NCBI GenBank assembly: GCA_012845835.1
Contig: JABAKD010000018.1
Location: 7,540,701-7,604,700 of the forward strand
Source of the DNA: Undaria pinnatifida
Taxonomy: Eukaryota > Sar > Phaeophyceae > Laminariales > Alariaceae
Reading direction: 5' to 3'
Length of the DNA stretch: 64,000 nt
Every line of letters starts with the position of its first letter. The first letter of the stretch is position 1. This document shows positions 20,641 to 31,619 of this stretch, in pieces. The position numbers and the translations under genes were made by a program. Under the pieces are notes generated by a model. The model saw nothing but the letters and a program-made list of their open reading frames with translations, ran no database searches and was not told the origin of the DNA.

Positions 20641-21084
20641 TTGGAGCTCACTCCCTCACGTAAGGATCTCGCAGAAACTTCGTCTTCTGCGGCTGCTGCT
20701 GCTGCTGCTGCTGCTGCATGCACCCCCCCCTTGGGATGACTCCATCCAATGGTTTGTGGGATAGTCCACTAGCTCGAGTGGTCACGGAAAGGCAGGGATA
20801 CAAAGCAACCACACGAGATAAAAAACCTCCGTCGGGAATCCCCCCGGGAAAACGAAGAGTCTGCTCCTCAGATCAAAAAAAGAGAGACACAAACAACAAA
20901 AAGGGTGACCAAAAAAAACCCAAAAAAACATAAAAATGATGCATCATGTTACATCACATGCGCACACGTGATCTACATACTTCGAAGTACAATAGTAGTA
21001 GCAGAGTAGCACGTACCTGGTATGTCACTGATTTTACTGCAATGTCACGTGATAGCTATGAGTTGCTCCACGGTAGCCCTCCCA

Positions 21085-21320
21085 ACCGTTCTTTAACAAA
21101 ATCGCGTTCTGAAACCAGCTCCCGGGGGGCCGTATCTCCTGAAAAACGGTGCCCCTTGCCCCCCCCTACGTCGTCGTTCGAACGACCTTTGCAAACAAGA
21201 ATTTTACATGAGGTGATTTTTTTTTTCATAGCATTCTTCCTCGTGTCTCAGCAGCCATGAAACGTTCGTGAAAGAAAATCGCTGGTGTTTTGGGGGGTGC
21301 TAGATCGTAGAAGCATCAGT
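21085..21320 (-). repeat. Family N repeat, copy 1
   Basis: It matches, in reverse, 24263-24500. Shared pieces are GGGGGCCGTATCTCCTGAAA, ACGTCGTCGTTCGAACGA, CGAAACGTTC-type and AAAATCGCTGGTGTTTTGGG. No coding capacity. Confidence 0.6.
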
Positions 21321-21324
21321 CCTA

Positions 21325-23070
21325 TGCACACAGGCGTCGGCCGAACCCCCCCCCCCCCCCCCCCCCAGCGTCTGCACCGACCATATACACAAAAATAATA
21401 CGAGAGTGCGTGCAGCTGGCTACACCGGGTTGCTGCGCTGCTGTGTACGTGTGTTTGAGTTTGGGCACGTTGAGTCCGATACAAATAGTGCACCACACCC
21501 GCCACACCCGATCGAGGGGATCTGAAAGAAGATAGAGTAATTTGTATCACTGTTTGTTCAAGAGCGCGCGATACAACAGCCTCTACACTCAGGCTATGAC
21601 GACAGCTCCGAAAACACCCCCTGCGTCTGCGTCTGCGCTGAAACTGCGTGATGCTACTACAGAAGATAGGCACTCTGGCTGCAGGATTGCTGCTCTGTGT
21701 GGGCATGATGAGTTTGTTGGAAGCCCACAGTTTCCTCGCATGACTCCGCAACAAGCAGCGCGTGGAAATATAATACACGTACATCTAGTCTATAATATAC
21801 CCTCCGAGGGCATAATAAATGTACGTGGAGGATTTATTTCACGGACGCGCGATGTACCTGGTAGCTACTAGACAGGGTACGGCCGAAAATAACTCCCCGC
21901 GCCTGCGCTGAAACTACACGATACTGATGCTAGTGACTACAAGGTCGCTGTCGCCCTGTTTGTGTGTGTGCGCGAGTGGAAGCCCAGTTTTTCCTGGCAT
22001 GATCCCAGACCCAAAAAGTGCGTGGCACCCTCTATTACTACGCCGTACCTAGGGTGGGTACTAAAACAAACGCATACTCCTTGACGTATATATAGTCAAT
22101 ATAGGATATTTTTTTTCGCGGCTTAACGTCGCCCACATCACTATATATACAAAGGCTACGTATGGGCGAAAAAGCCCCCCGCGCCGGCGCTGAAAAATTC
22201 ATGATGCTACTTGCTACTGCAACATAACAGGATTTGCTGCCATGTGGGTGTGTGTGAGTGTAGCCCAGTTTCCTGGCATGATATTAGTCCGAAACAAACG
22301 GTTCTATTATTGGTACCCCAAGGGTATACGGAAGGGACAACGGGACTTCGTTTCAAGGTTTTAGGGTGCGAAATGTTGCTCACATGCACACAGGTCACTA
22401 TATTATTACCGAATACCCCCCCCCCAGGGTTACTGTGGGGCGCAACGAATGTGTTATTTGACGCGTATGTTGTGTCAGTGGACGCCCACTTTCCTCCGAG
22501 CCCATGCAAAAGAATGTTAGAAGCCTTGGTTTGGGTAGTAAGCTGTTGGTTAACAACACCTTGTTGTGCAAAAATGGTCAAAAAACGGACTAATACCCCG
22601 CTAGTACCTTAACAAATAAATAGCGTCGTCGGCAGTGACAAGGAAGAGAAAAAAATGGAAAGAACCGCGCCCCAAAACCCGACGAAGACTCTCGGGACAC
22701 TACAAACAACTCCCAAAGACAAAGACTCAAACCTCATGATAACCCCCGAAAATGGAGAACTATCGAGGAGCGGTGGCGGCTTGAATGGGTATCATTCATA
22801 CTACATGCTACCAGAGGCATACATAGTATGATATCCTGCTATTGATAACATAGTATTGATAGTAGAACCCAGCCCAGACAGGTGTATACGAAGCGTACAT
22901 ATTTTTTGAGCGCACGGGCGCGCCCGCGATATACGTAGCTATAATAGACACACAGGCACGACGGCCAGCAACACTCCCCGCGTCTCTGCGCTGGTTCTAA
23001 AAAGGCTACTTCTGGGTTGCCGCGCGCTGTGTCGTGGTGTAGTTGTGGTTTGTGGGGGGGTATTACACGT
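21325..23070 (+). repeat. Degenerate ~285-bp tandem array
   Basis: Units begin with a GGCCGAAAAYAMCYCCCCGC-like block at about 21327, 21600, 21885, 22165 and 22965. The next blocks are GCGCTGAAACT..GATGCTACT, then a GTGTGNGCG..AGTGGAAGCCCAGTTTCCTGGCATGA-like stretch cut here into its two parts, and a TATATA/CGCGG end. Period is 270-285 between the first four; the last gap is widened by other sequence, including a family K fragment at 22528-22620. A poly-C tract interrupts the first unit (21345-21366). Confidence 0.6.
22528..22620 (+). repeat. Family K fragment
   Basis: Contains AAGCCTTGGTTTGGGTAGTA, AGCTGTTGGTTAAC and GGTCAAAAAACGGACTAATA, diverged from the copy at 9660. Confidence 0.55.
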
Positions 23071-23654
23071 GCGTGTAAAAAAGCAATTTCCCCGCATTTT
23101 TGTGCTGCTTGCTGCTGGTAGTTTTATCTGTATAAATAATTTATTTGAACATGCGCCCACATTTTGAGACAGACCACTCGGAATTACAGGTGGGAGTGCT
23201 AGTGCTTCTTGCCTTGTGGGAAGAATACGCGTTTTCCCCTCTTTCCGTGACGTGTGGGTTCGATGAGCTCCGTTCTCTGCGCGGTTTCAATTCCACGTTA
23301 CCTGAAAAAGGGGGAGGGGAAGGGTTAGCGCGGGGGGGTCTGAAAAGCTGCCGGTACGGGATGTCTGCAGTCCGTGAGAGTCTGCAGATTGCTTCCATTC
23401 TATTCTCACAGAAATACTTTACGTAATACAGCGCGGTCCCCCCATAAAAAGGCGGCCTGCCGAGTAGAGGGCTGCATCTCGATACACCATATATATTATA
23501 AAAATGAAAATACCAGATGTATATACACTAGGTAAATATGGCAAAGGGAGCGTCAAAGAAAGCCGCTTGGAACGACGAGGGAATTTTTTTTTTGCACTCA
23601 TTATAAACCTGGAACAATCGAGACCGCACCAAAAAAAAGCCCACGTACACACGG

Positions 23655-23690
23655 TAGGGGGGGGGGGGGGGCGGGGGGGCAGCTTCTCCG
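23655..23690. repeat. Poly-G tract
   Basis: Nearly uninterrupted G run broken by one C and one A. Confidence 0.85.
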
Positions 23691-23691
23691 C

Positions 23692-23795
23692 TCCCGGATA
23701 TTTGAGCCGCTCGCACGAGTGTAACTCTGTTCCCCATCTTCGATCCCGGATATTTGAGCCATTCGCGCACGAGTGTAGCTCTGCTGTACCTCAAC
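23692..23795 (+). repeat. 51-bp tandem duplication
   Basis: TCCCGGATATTTGAGCC followed by CGCACGAGTGTARCTCTG occurs twice, at 23692 and 23743. Confidence 0.75.
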
Positions 23796-23861
23796 AACGA
23801 CACTAAAAAAACGGCCTTCCTTACTTACGTATTCTTGGGCGACTTTTGTGGCGCAGCGGCG

Positions 23862-24238
23862 GACGCGTGCTACGTGACGATAGAGGTAAACCACTTTTTT
23901 GGGGGGGGGTTCCTCGATTTGGGAGCTTAACGCATTTACAACTGGAAACCCGTTTTAACCGGGACAAATAACTTGGGAAATAGTTTATAACCTTGGAGGG
24001 ATTTTGGGGCTCTTAAGGGGGTCAAGACCCCTCCCAAAAACTGATTTGGAGAAAAATAAAACCGCTACACCGGATAAAACTTCCCAGATGGCCTAGAGGT
24101 ACACAGCGAGAATCACCAGGAGGACAATAAATAAATGGGGCGTATTTTCCGACGATAGTATTAGTAGGTTAAGGAGCCCCGTCATTCAGAAATCATTTTC
24201 GCCAAAAAAAGGTATACCTCTATCGTAGCGCGCGTTAA
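23862..24238. mobile_element. Family D element carrying a nested TTAA MITE
   Basis: Ends: GCGTGCTACGTGACGATAGAGG on the left (cut here as two overlapping parts, GCGTGCTACGTG and ACGATAGAGG) and CCTCTATCGTAGCGCGCGTT on the right. The interior order is the reverse complement of the copy at 4446: GGGAGCTTAA, GACCCCTCCCAAAAACTGAT, CACAGCGAGAATC, GTTAAGGAGCCCCGTCATTC. The family C element at 23927-24025 sits exactly in the GAGCTTAA site. Confidence 0.75.
23927..24025. mobile_element. Family C MITE nested in family D
   Basis: Left TTAA at 23927-23930, right TCAA at 24022-24025 (one substitution). The interior CAACTGGAAACCCGTTTTAA and GATTTTGGGGCTCTTAAGGG match family C. The uninterrupted D site GGAGCTTAAGACC is visible at 25935. 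Confidence 0.75.
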
Positions 24239-24262
24239 AAACAAGTATTATAGTTTAGTGTT

Positions 24263-24500
24263 AGACTGATGCTACGATGCCCCCCCCCCCAAAAAAAAAA
24301 CAGCGATTTTCTTTGACGAGAACGTTTCGTGGCTACTCGACACGAGGAAGGATGATATGAAAAATAAGAATCTTCGTAGTTTTTCTTGTTTGCTCTAAGG
24401 GCTATCGAACGATGACGTCGGAGGGGGCAAGGGGCACCGTATTTCAGGATATACGGCCGGGAGCTGGCTTCGAAACTTGCGATTTCGTCGGGTTAATATC
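24263..24500 (+). repeat. Family N repeat, copy 2
   Basis: Contains GACTGATGCTACGATG, CAGCGATTTTCTTTGACGAG, CTCGACACGAGGAAGGATGA, GCACCGTATTTCAGGATATA and CGGCCGGGAGCTGG. Matches 21085-21320 in reverse and 38262-38870. Confidence 0.6.
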
Positions 24501-24579
24501 TCAAAGAAAGGGATATAACAGCACGAAACAGGAAAGCTTAATCAAGGCCGCCATGGAGCAGGGGGGTGTCACTCGTGCC

Positions 24580-24778
24580 AGTAGACTGACTCCCGATTTC
24601 ACTTTTATGTGTTTCCGGTGGAGGCATAAATTGCGTCAGCTGTGATATATGCGTGCACCACCTTGGGTTGTTTGTGTTTTTCCCTAGGGTATTCCTCAGC
24701 TCCAGAGTGACTGGAGCCTGTCCTGTGACCACGGACTTGATTATGCGAGTTAATGTGAGAACAACAACAACAACTGCA
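24580..24778 (+). mobile_element. LINE 3' end copy, 5'-truncated
   Basis: Starts at GACTGACTCCCGATTTCACT and ends GTTAATGTGAGAACAACAAC with an AAC tail. TGTGACCACGGACTTG is at 24725-24740. No coding sequence. Confidence 0.8.
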
Positions 24779-25860
24779 AAAAAAAAAAGCTTCAAAGCGA
24801 CCACCACCCTACCTCTGCGATGACCGGGTAGCCTTGGGCGGCGGTTACACCTTTTTCCAGGTGGGCCACACCGAACAACACTGCTGTCTCAGAACCCTCC
24901 CGAGAGGACGACCTCGCCGTTTTTCGATCCACCGAAGGCTCGACGGAAGAACCACGCGGCGGTTTGGAGTTGATAGCGTACTCAGTGGGCGTCCATGCAG
25001 CAAAGAAGGAGGGCTAGTGACACCGCGGGATCCTCGAAGCAGCCGAACGGTCCACGGACAGGTGGCGCGTGGACAGAGGAAAATAAGGGCTCGGAGCTCC
25101 GCGCAGCCCGGACTCATGACGCACAACAAGCCGGAATGGGGGTGGGGGGAGGGGGGGGAAGGGAAACCGCTCGCTGCTGTTGAAGAAGGCGAGGAGACGG
25201 CATACATGGTATACAATTATAGCGAGGCACCAGGTCGAACATAGCAGTTGGTAGGTAGAACCTTGTGTCTACGTAACCTCAATCAAGCTACTTGCTGCGA
25301 CCACCTTGCGTTTGTTCTTGCTTTTTTTTTTGGGATCTCGCGTTCTCCAACCCCCCTCGGGGGAAGAGTGTCAGCCGATCGATGCCTACTACTGCGAGAT
25401 GCTACCATACCGTCGGCATGCATGCGGGTTTTCGCTGAAGGAAACGGTTGTCCCCTTTTCTCTTTGATCTTTTCGCCCCCTCTTTCTTCGTCGCTTAATA
25501 TATACCTGGTATAGGCTATACACATATTCCTCTCCTGTGCATTGATTGCTTTTTCTGTTTTCCGTTCGGGAATATCCTTGATGAGGGCTATCTAGCTAAG
25601 GCGACGATGTTGGTATGGACACCGCCGCCGTAGAAGACACACAGTAACTATAGTCTAGAGGACAGATAGATGAGGCAGCAATGTATAATGCTGGTAACCC
25701 TCTTCTTCTAGAAGTACTAAAATAATCAGTTGCATCCGGAACCCAGGTTGGGTGCTGCGCCCCCGGGCGACACTGGCTGGCTGGTGCGTCATCTGCTTTG
25801 TCGCTGCGCTTTTGCTCGCTCATTTGTTGGAGGCTTCGTTTTTTTTAGCCGGTACGGGGC

Positions 25861-26147
25861 GGGATGCGTGCTACGATATACGAGAGGTGTAGCACCACTT
25901 TTTTTTTTATGAGGGTACCTTCCTCGATGTCGGAGCTTAAGACCCTCTCTCTGCCAAAAACCGATATTTGTTGGAGAAAAAAAAAACTGAAGCTACCACA
26001 ACATACCGGACGATAAGTCCCCATGGCGCCTACTAGGTACACAACTCGCTGAAAAAATCATAATGGGAAAGAAAAGATGGCGTGTTTCCGACGATTTTGG
26101 GTTAAGGTCCGTTCGCCAAAAAACGGTATACCTCTATCGTAGCATGG
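25861..26147. mobile_element. Family D element, complete copy
   Basis: Left GCGTGCTACGATATACGAGA, right GGTATACCTCTATCGTAGCA. Interior CGGAGCTTAAGACCCTCTCT and CGACGATTTTGGGTTAAGG. This copy has both family C target sites empty and serves as the reference for the nested insertions. Confidence 0.75.
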
Positions 26148-26149
26148 GT

Positions 26150-26165
26150 CCCGGGGGGGGGGGGG
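26150..26165. repeat. Poly-G tract
   Basis: Short G run at the right edge of the family D copy. Confidence 0.7.
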
Positions 26166-26726
26166 CGACGACGACATGGTCACCACACCACTACAACCAC
26201 GCTCTTGTAACATCGTTGCTGTCGTCATAATCAGTGCGCCGTGTAATGGAGCGCCCCCATGGAGCGCCCCCCGTAGAAGAATGGTTTATAGATTCGACGT
26301 GAAACCATGTCATAGCTGTGGTTGAGGTGAAACCGCGTGATGTTAGATGTCACACTCACGTCAAGGCCATCATAGACGGGCGATAATGTAGGTGACGATA
26401 ATGGGACAAGCAGGACGCCCCTCAGCTCACTACCCTGCTCTACCCTGCATTATTACCCTGCACTACCGCGCCGTGCCCTACCTACTTAGCCCAGTTATGT
26501 CTGTCTTTTAGTATTCTACGTGGGGAAATGATGCATAAAGGCTTTTGAGTCTAGATCCCCAGCGAGCCATAAGGAGAGTGATGGGCCACGCGGCAATGCC
26601 CACCTACTCCTACACACATAGTGTTAGGGTCCCAATGTGGTTGCCACCCCCCGATGATGCTGGTTGGATGACGCTATACAGCAGGCGAGGTGATGTGGTT
26701 ATGCTATGTCACCACTATTATTATTG

Positions 26727-27190
26727 AAGACGAGGCGGGAGAGGGTGCAAAATCGTCATTGTTTTGAAAGGAGCGCTTGATTGACGTGCCCGCGCTCAAT
26801 GACGTCACTTCGTTAGGCATATGCTACTGCGTTTGGTAGAGGTTATCAGGCGATCATATGCAGACGGCAGGTAGGCAGGAAATGCCCTGAGCAGGCGTAA
26901 TAGGTTGGTAGAGTGTGGTCTACCGCAGTTTTAAAATATCTGCCTGTACGTCCTTTTCACACATGATTATTTTCTAGTGTACGACTATACGCCCTGTTTC
27001 CCCCCGCCCACCCTTGTGTCGTCGAAGATGATGTGGTCCCGTAGATGTCGGTCCATGCCTGGTGCTCTTGTTTGGGGTGCTCATGAAAACATGCCCTAGC
27101 GTGTAGTAGATGGTCGCTGAGAGGTGTTCCTTTCCTATACATCAAGCCAGGTAGTATATATGCCAACGCTCAACCGCTTTCTTGAAAACG
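26727..27190 (+). repeat. Family H direct repeat, copy 1 (upstream of LINE)
   Basis: Shares with 30107-30540 the blocks GTCAKTGTTTTGAAAGGARC, TAATAGGTTGGTAGAGTGTG with GTCTACCGCAGTTTTAA, TTTTCTAGTGTACGA, TGGTCCYGTAGATGTCGGTC, GTGCTCATGAAAACATGCCC and GTGTTCCTTTCC. GGTAGA..TCTACC can form a hairpin. Identity looks roughly 80 percent by eye. It ends where the LINE coding remnant begins. Confidence 0.75.
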
Positions 27191-29398
27191 ACAGAAGCTG
27201 TACAGAGGTTCTTCGAAGATTACGTTAGCCAACTCGAAGGGCGTGTCTGAGAAGGTGATCAATTTGGCTTCTACAAACACCTTAAGGGGATGGATGTGGA
27301 AGGGGAGAGGGCGTTTAACTCGCAGTACATCAAGGACGAGGAAGGTCGACTGATGCGGAACAATGCCCTAATCCGCGAGCGGTGGGTGAGGTGGTTTCAC
27401 AAACTGCTTAACACCAAGTCGACGACCCCTGGGCCCGACCAATGTGGACGAGCTTAAGCAGTGGCCCCCGAGCAGACCACTGGACGATGTCTCGTCTAGG
27501 TACGGAAGTAGAGGAGGCGATCCGTGCGTTGGCGAACCGAAAGGCGGTAGGGCTCGATGGCCTCACGGCCGAGCTCTTGAAGGTTTTGGCCGACGAAGGA
27601 GAATTGAACACTCTCGGAAAGTTGCACGATATCATCGTTGCTGTGTGGAGGGGAGGTGGTGTGCCGCAACAATGGAAAGATGCAACGATTAAGGTGCTTC
27701 ACACGAAGAAAGATCGTACCGAGTATGGCAATTATCGTGTGGCATCTCCCTCGTGGCTCACGCCGGCAAAGTACTCCTCAAAGTCGTCGCGGGTCGCCTG
27801 AGTGACTATTGCGAACGCGAGAATATTCTGCCGGAGGAACAGTGTGGGTTCAGACCCCAACGCTCGACGGTTGACATGATGTTCGTAGTACGACTACTGC
27901 AGGAATTGGTGCGGAAGAAGGACACCCTCTTGCACTTGTGCTTTATCGACCTCACCCAAAGCGTATGACTCCGTCGACCGAACCCTTCTGAGGGATGTCC
28001 TTGCTCGTTTTGGCGTGCCACCGAGAATGCTCGCCGTCATCCGCCAATTCCACGATGGCATGCAAGCATGCGTGCGGTTGTATGATGGAGAGTGCTCGGA
28101 TAAGTTTGACGTGGGGCAAGGTCTCAGGCAAGGATGCGTGCTCGCGCCACTGCTGTTCAGCATGTTTTTCACTGAGGTACTGCGTGTGGCCGAGAAAGGC
28201 TTCCTCGCTGATGCAGCCATCACGGACAGCATGATGCAGCTCCAACGAATGAACGAAAAAGAAGGGAAGATAAGGGCACACTACGCATAGGCAACGTCAA
28301 CGGGCGGGGGGGGGAAGGAGGGGGAGGAGGTGCAGAGATTGTGGGGTACGCTGTACGCGGACAATACGGGCATCGCATCGCGATCATCAGAAGGGCTGGA
28401 GAGGATAATGACGGTGATCGTGACTACGTGCTCGTCGTTCGGGCTGACGGTCTCCGAGGCAAAAACAGAGATGATGTGCCTGCAAAATAAAGGCGAGGGG
28501 AAGGTGTCGTGCACAATCAATGCAGCCGGCCAGTTATACAAACAAACACCCGAGTTTGTGTACTTGGGCGGGGCTATCACCGCAGACAGAGACCTTAGCA
28601 TTGAAATAACGCGGCGTCTTCAGAGGGCCTGGGGGTGCTTCCAGCGGTACAAGATGGAAATCTATGATCGCCCGGGTGTGCGCTTACAGTTGAAGGTGCG
28701 GTTGCTGAAAGCTGAGGTGGTCGAGACACTTTTTTACGGTTGCAAGACGTGGATCCCGAAGAAGCCTGACTATGACAGGCTACGACGGGTTCACCACTCC
28801 ATGCTCCTCCGATGCCTTCGATGGCGGAAGCTGAAGCGCGACGACCGCACCCTATCGTACGCCGACGCGCTTGCCAAGACAGCTTTCGAGAGCATAGACG
28901 CGATAGTGCGCGCAAACGGAGGATATTGTTTGCGGGATTCATAGAACGTATGGGGGAGGTGCGTCTGCCACAGAGGGTGATGTTTGAGGAGCTTGTTGGG
29001 GATAAGGGCTACTCAGCGAGGCAGGAGAAAGACTGGATTGATCATCTGAAGGAGGATATGCCCCGGTCTTTGGAATGAAACTCGAAGGGTGGCGAAAGGC
29101 TGCTCAGAAGGCTGGCAGACGGTTTCGACGAGTAGCGGAGGGAGCCGAATTGTTCATGCAGAATTGGCATGAAACGGAGAGACGCAAAGCTACAGAGCGA
29201 CGCGCAAAGGCTGCGGCAGCGTCATCCACCGTCGGCATCTCTAATTGGCCGGGGGGAGGGGGACGGGGGGGGGGGGGGGGGAGGGGGGAGGGGGGGAGGG
29301 GGGGAGGGGGGAGGGGGGAGGGGGGGGGGGGGAGGGGGGAAAGGGGAAGGGGGGGGGGGGGGAGGGGGGGGCGTCATGCCCAAGAGGCTGAAGTATGA
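27191..29398 (+). pseudogene. LINE (non-LTR retrotransposon) reverse transcriptase, degenerate, 5'-truncated
   Basis: This is the reverse transcriptase and C-terminal region of a non-LTR retrotransposon; such proteins copy their own mRNA at a nicked target. In order: a pre-RT segment (FEDYVSQLEG.., with an in-frame TGA at 27248-27250); fingers (EEAIRALANRKAVGLDGLTA, 27506-27565); the [10 protein letters not shown] region at about 27841; motif A, where FIDLT and KAYDSVDR are separated by a one-base frameshift near 27957; [15 protein letters not shown] at 28114-28158; an in-frame TAG at 28288-28290; the catalytic box as YADN instead of YADD (28354-28365); a thumb/connection region (FVYLGGAITADRDL); and a C-terminal LKEDM..GWRKAAQKAG region with further frameshifts at about 28910 and 29070. 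No endonuclease domain remains. The protein would be inactive. Similar proteins are recalled from brown-algal genomes, from memory. Confidence 0.9.
29250..29390. repeat. G-rich (GGGGGGA)n tract inside the LINE C-terminal region
   Basis: About 130 bases of nearly pure G with single A, appearing where the LINE protein ends in a glycine-rich stretch. Relative to the copy at 12625-12650, which has only short G runs here, the tract is expanded. Confidence 0.85.
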
Positions 29399-30098
29399 GT
29401 TTGGCCATCATCGTCTTGAAAGTTGTGGGCCTTCCAATGGCCGTCACAAGATATCGTAAGACCGCCCTGACTTCTTCGCCATGTTGCGCTCTCTCCCCAG
29501 TGTCATTGATGATGCACTTGATACCCTCTATGAGCCCAATGCCGTCTTTAGTAGTCAGTTCCTAGGGTCTGCTAGTATGACATTTTTTTTTCTCGTTTCC
29601 TTTCCTTGCTTCCTCTTCTCTATTGTCTTGTCTTTTCTTGCTTTTCTTTTCTTTTCTTTTCTTTCCTCTCCTTTTTCGTTTTTTTTTCTTCGCTTTTTTC
29701 TCTTTTCTTTCCTTTTTCCTTTATCTTCTTGTCTTTTCTTTGTTTCTTTTTTCAATATTGACTTGCGTCTGTCGTGCGTATGCGTAGTGTGATATATACT
29801 ATACGTGTAATATATACGTGGTAGGTGGCAAGCGGTATGTTCGGTTTTTCAGGCGCGAGTAATGAGACGTATGCACCGGTATGGACCTGGCACATACATC
29901 GTAGACTGACTCCCGATTTCACTTTTATATGTTTCTGGTGAAGGCATGTATATTGCGTCGGCTGTGACATATGCGTGTATCACCTTGGGCTGTTCGTGTT
30001 TTTGTCCTGGGGGGTATTCCTCAGCTCCAGAGTGACTGGAGCCGGTCTTGTGACCACGTACTTGATTATGCGAGTTAATTAGAGAACAAAAACAACCA
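29399..30098 (+). mobile_element. LINE 3' UTR, complete, with AAC-type tail
   Basis: After the coding end come CTTGATACCCTCTATGAGCC and GCCGTCTTTAG, then a CTTTT-rich stretch (29580-29750). TTGACTTGCGTCTGTCGTGC, GACTGACTCCCGATTTCACT, GGGGTATTCCTCAGCTCCAG, TTGTGACCACGTACTTGATT (30050-30069) and GTTAATTAGAGAACAAAAAC follow. The second copy at 41765-42775 has the same junction from GCCGTCTTTAG into the CTTTT stretch. This shows that these sequences are one transcript-derived unit rather than neighbouring repeats. Confidence 0.8.
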
Positions 30099-30106
30099 CA
30101 ATTGAG

Positions 30107-30890
30107 CACGGGGGGGAGAAGTGCAAGTCGTCAGTGTTTTGAAAGGAACGCGTGGTGTACCCGCGCTCACTCACGTTACTTCGGTAGTCATACTTCGTTT
30201 GGCATAAGTTGGGAGGCGCTCATGAAGACGGTAGGTACACGAAATACCCTACGTAATAGGTTGGTAGAGTGTGGTCTACCGCAGTTTTAACATCTCAGCC
30301 TGTGCTTACTTTTCACATTATCATTTTCTAGTGTACGATTATGCGTCCTGTTTAAAGCCCCCCACCCCTGTGTCGTCGAGGATGCTGTGGTCCTGTAGAT
30401 GTCGGTCCACGTCTGGTGCTTTTGTCAGTGGTGCTCATGAAAACATGCCCTATTGTGTAGTAGATGATCGCTGAGAGTGGTGTTCCTTTCCTTTAATACG
30501 ACGTGCATCAAACCAGGTGGTACTTTTTTCTTCTTGTATTCTTTTTTCACACACATAGATCTACCTTCCAGCTTCCGGACAAGCCGTGGTCACAGGTGTC
30601 GTCCCTTTCACCCCCCCCGGTTCTTGCCTTCAATTTTTATCGCGCATAGGGTTCAGCAATCCCACTGCTCGTCGATTTTTCATCGAGTGTTGCCAACTCA
30701 CGCTCTCGCGTTTTCCGCAAGTCAATCTGCGCACAAGAAAAAGTCCCCAACAATAATTTATACGAGTATGCACTCGGGGGGATTCGAACTCACGAAACTG
30801 ACCCAGATACCAGGCTCGAGGACAACGTGAGGATACGCCACCGGGGCGACCGATAGTATATATGTCAACGCAACCGCTTCTTGAGTCATC
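30107..30890 (+). repeat. Family H direct repeat, copy 2 (downstream of LINE), split by SINE-1
   Basis: It matches 26727-27190 from GTCGTCAGTGTTTTGAAAGG to CATCAAACCAGGTGGTAC. The last part (GATAGTATATATGTCAACGC and CAACCGCTTCTTGA) resumes at 30855 after the SINE-1 insertion. Confidence 0.7.
30520..30852 (-). mobile_element. SINE-1 copy, full length, inserted in family H
   Basis: In reverse: CGGTCGCCCCGGTGGCGTAT, B-box-like GAGTTCGAATCC, GCACTC..TATAA, the central domain (CGACGAGCAGTGGGATTGCT, CTATGCGCGATAAAAATTGA), then CACCTGTGACCACGGCTTGT, CCGGAAGCTGGAAGG and an A-rich tail. The uninterrupted target AGGTAGTATATATGCCAACG is at 27150-27169. The target duplication is not clean. Confidence 0.8.
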
Positions 30891-31014
30891 TCACGGCGGT
30901 GCAGGGGTTTCATTTTTTTCGCCAAAAAGTCCCTGGGCGGCGACTGAGTTCTTATGTGAGGAACTGTCGATCAATGAAGTAATTTCCCGATGATAGTACA
31001 TATACCATGCCGCT

Positions 31015-31615
31015 GCTGCAATTCCCACCCACCCCCGCCCCCAACGCCCCCTCCTTCCCCACCACCCGGACCATCGCCTAGACCTAGCACCACGCGTATA
31101 GCAAACCCCTGCTACATCTATGCGACCTAAAGTCCCCTCCCCCCCCGCCCCCCCGCCCCTCCCGCCACATTCCCCCCCCCTCCCCCCACAAGAAGGATTT
31201 ATAGTTTCCACGCACAAATTGACCTGCCCCACCCGTCCCCTCCCCCCCCCTCCCCCCCCTCCCGCCCCCTTTTGATAAAAATCAGGCCCCCACGTCCTTA
31301 AAAACTCCGCCCTCCCCTCACCGGTTATTCGACTTACAGTATTCACTTACTTGATAAACTGATGCATTTCCTTCCACAGCTGTCAGATTTTGTCCCCCTC
31401 AGAAACGGGTTTTATAGTTTCCGCGCACAGACTGACTAACATCACCCTGTTTTGTTGACCCTGATAGCTACACTGTAGTTGCAAGGGGAGTCGCCGACCT
31501 ATATCCTTAATGAGGACACGCAACCCGTAATACGCGCGATCGGAGTATCACATACAGCTTGCAAAGATGAGTTTCGACAAAATATTCGATCTTAGTGTAT
31601 TTTAATTTTCATAAA
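31015..31615 (+). mobile_element. Family B repeat with several C tracts
   Basis: C-rich modules at 31020-31290, then ACCGGTTATTCGACTTACAG, CTGTCAGATTTTGTCCCCCT, GGGGAGTCGCCGACCTATAT, GCGCGATCGGAGTATCACAT and the AT-rich end. Confidence 0.75.
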
Positions 31616-31619
31616 ATAT

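Noticed and set aside
30770-30852. tRNA gene suggested by A and B boxes
   Set aside because: The boxes belong to a SINE-1 head repeated across the window with SINE body and tail; no cloverleaf anticodon arm is evident.
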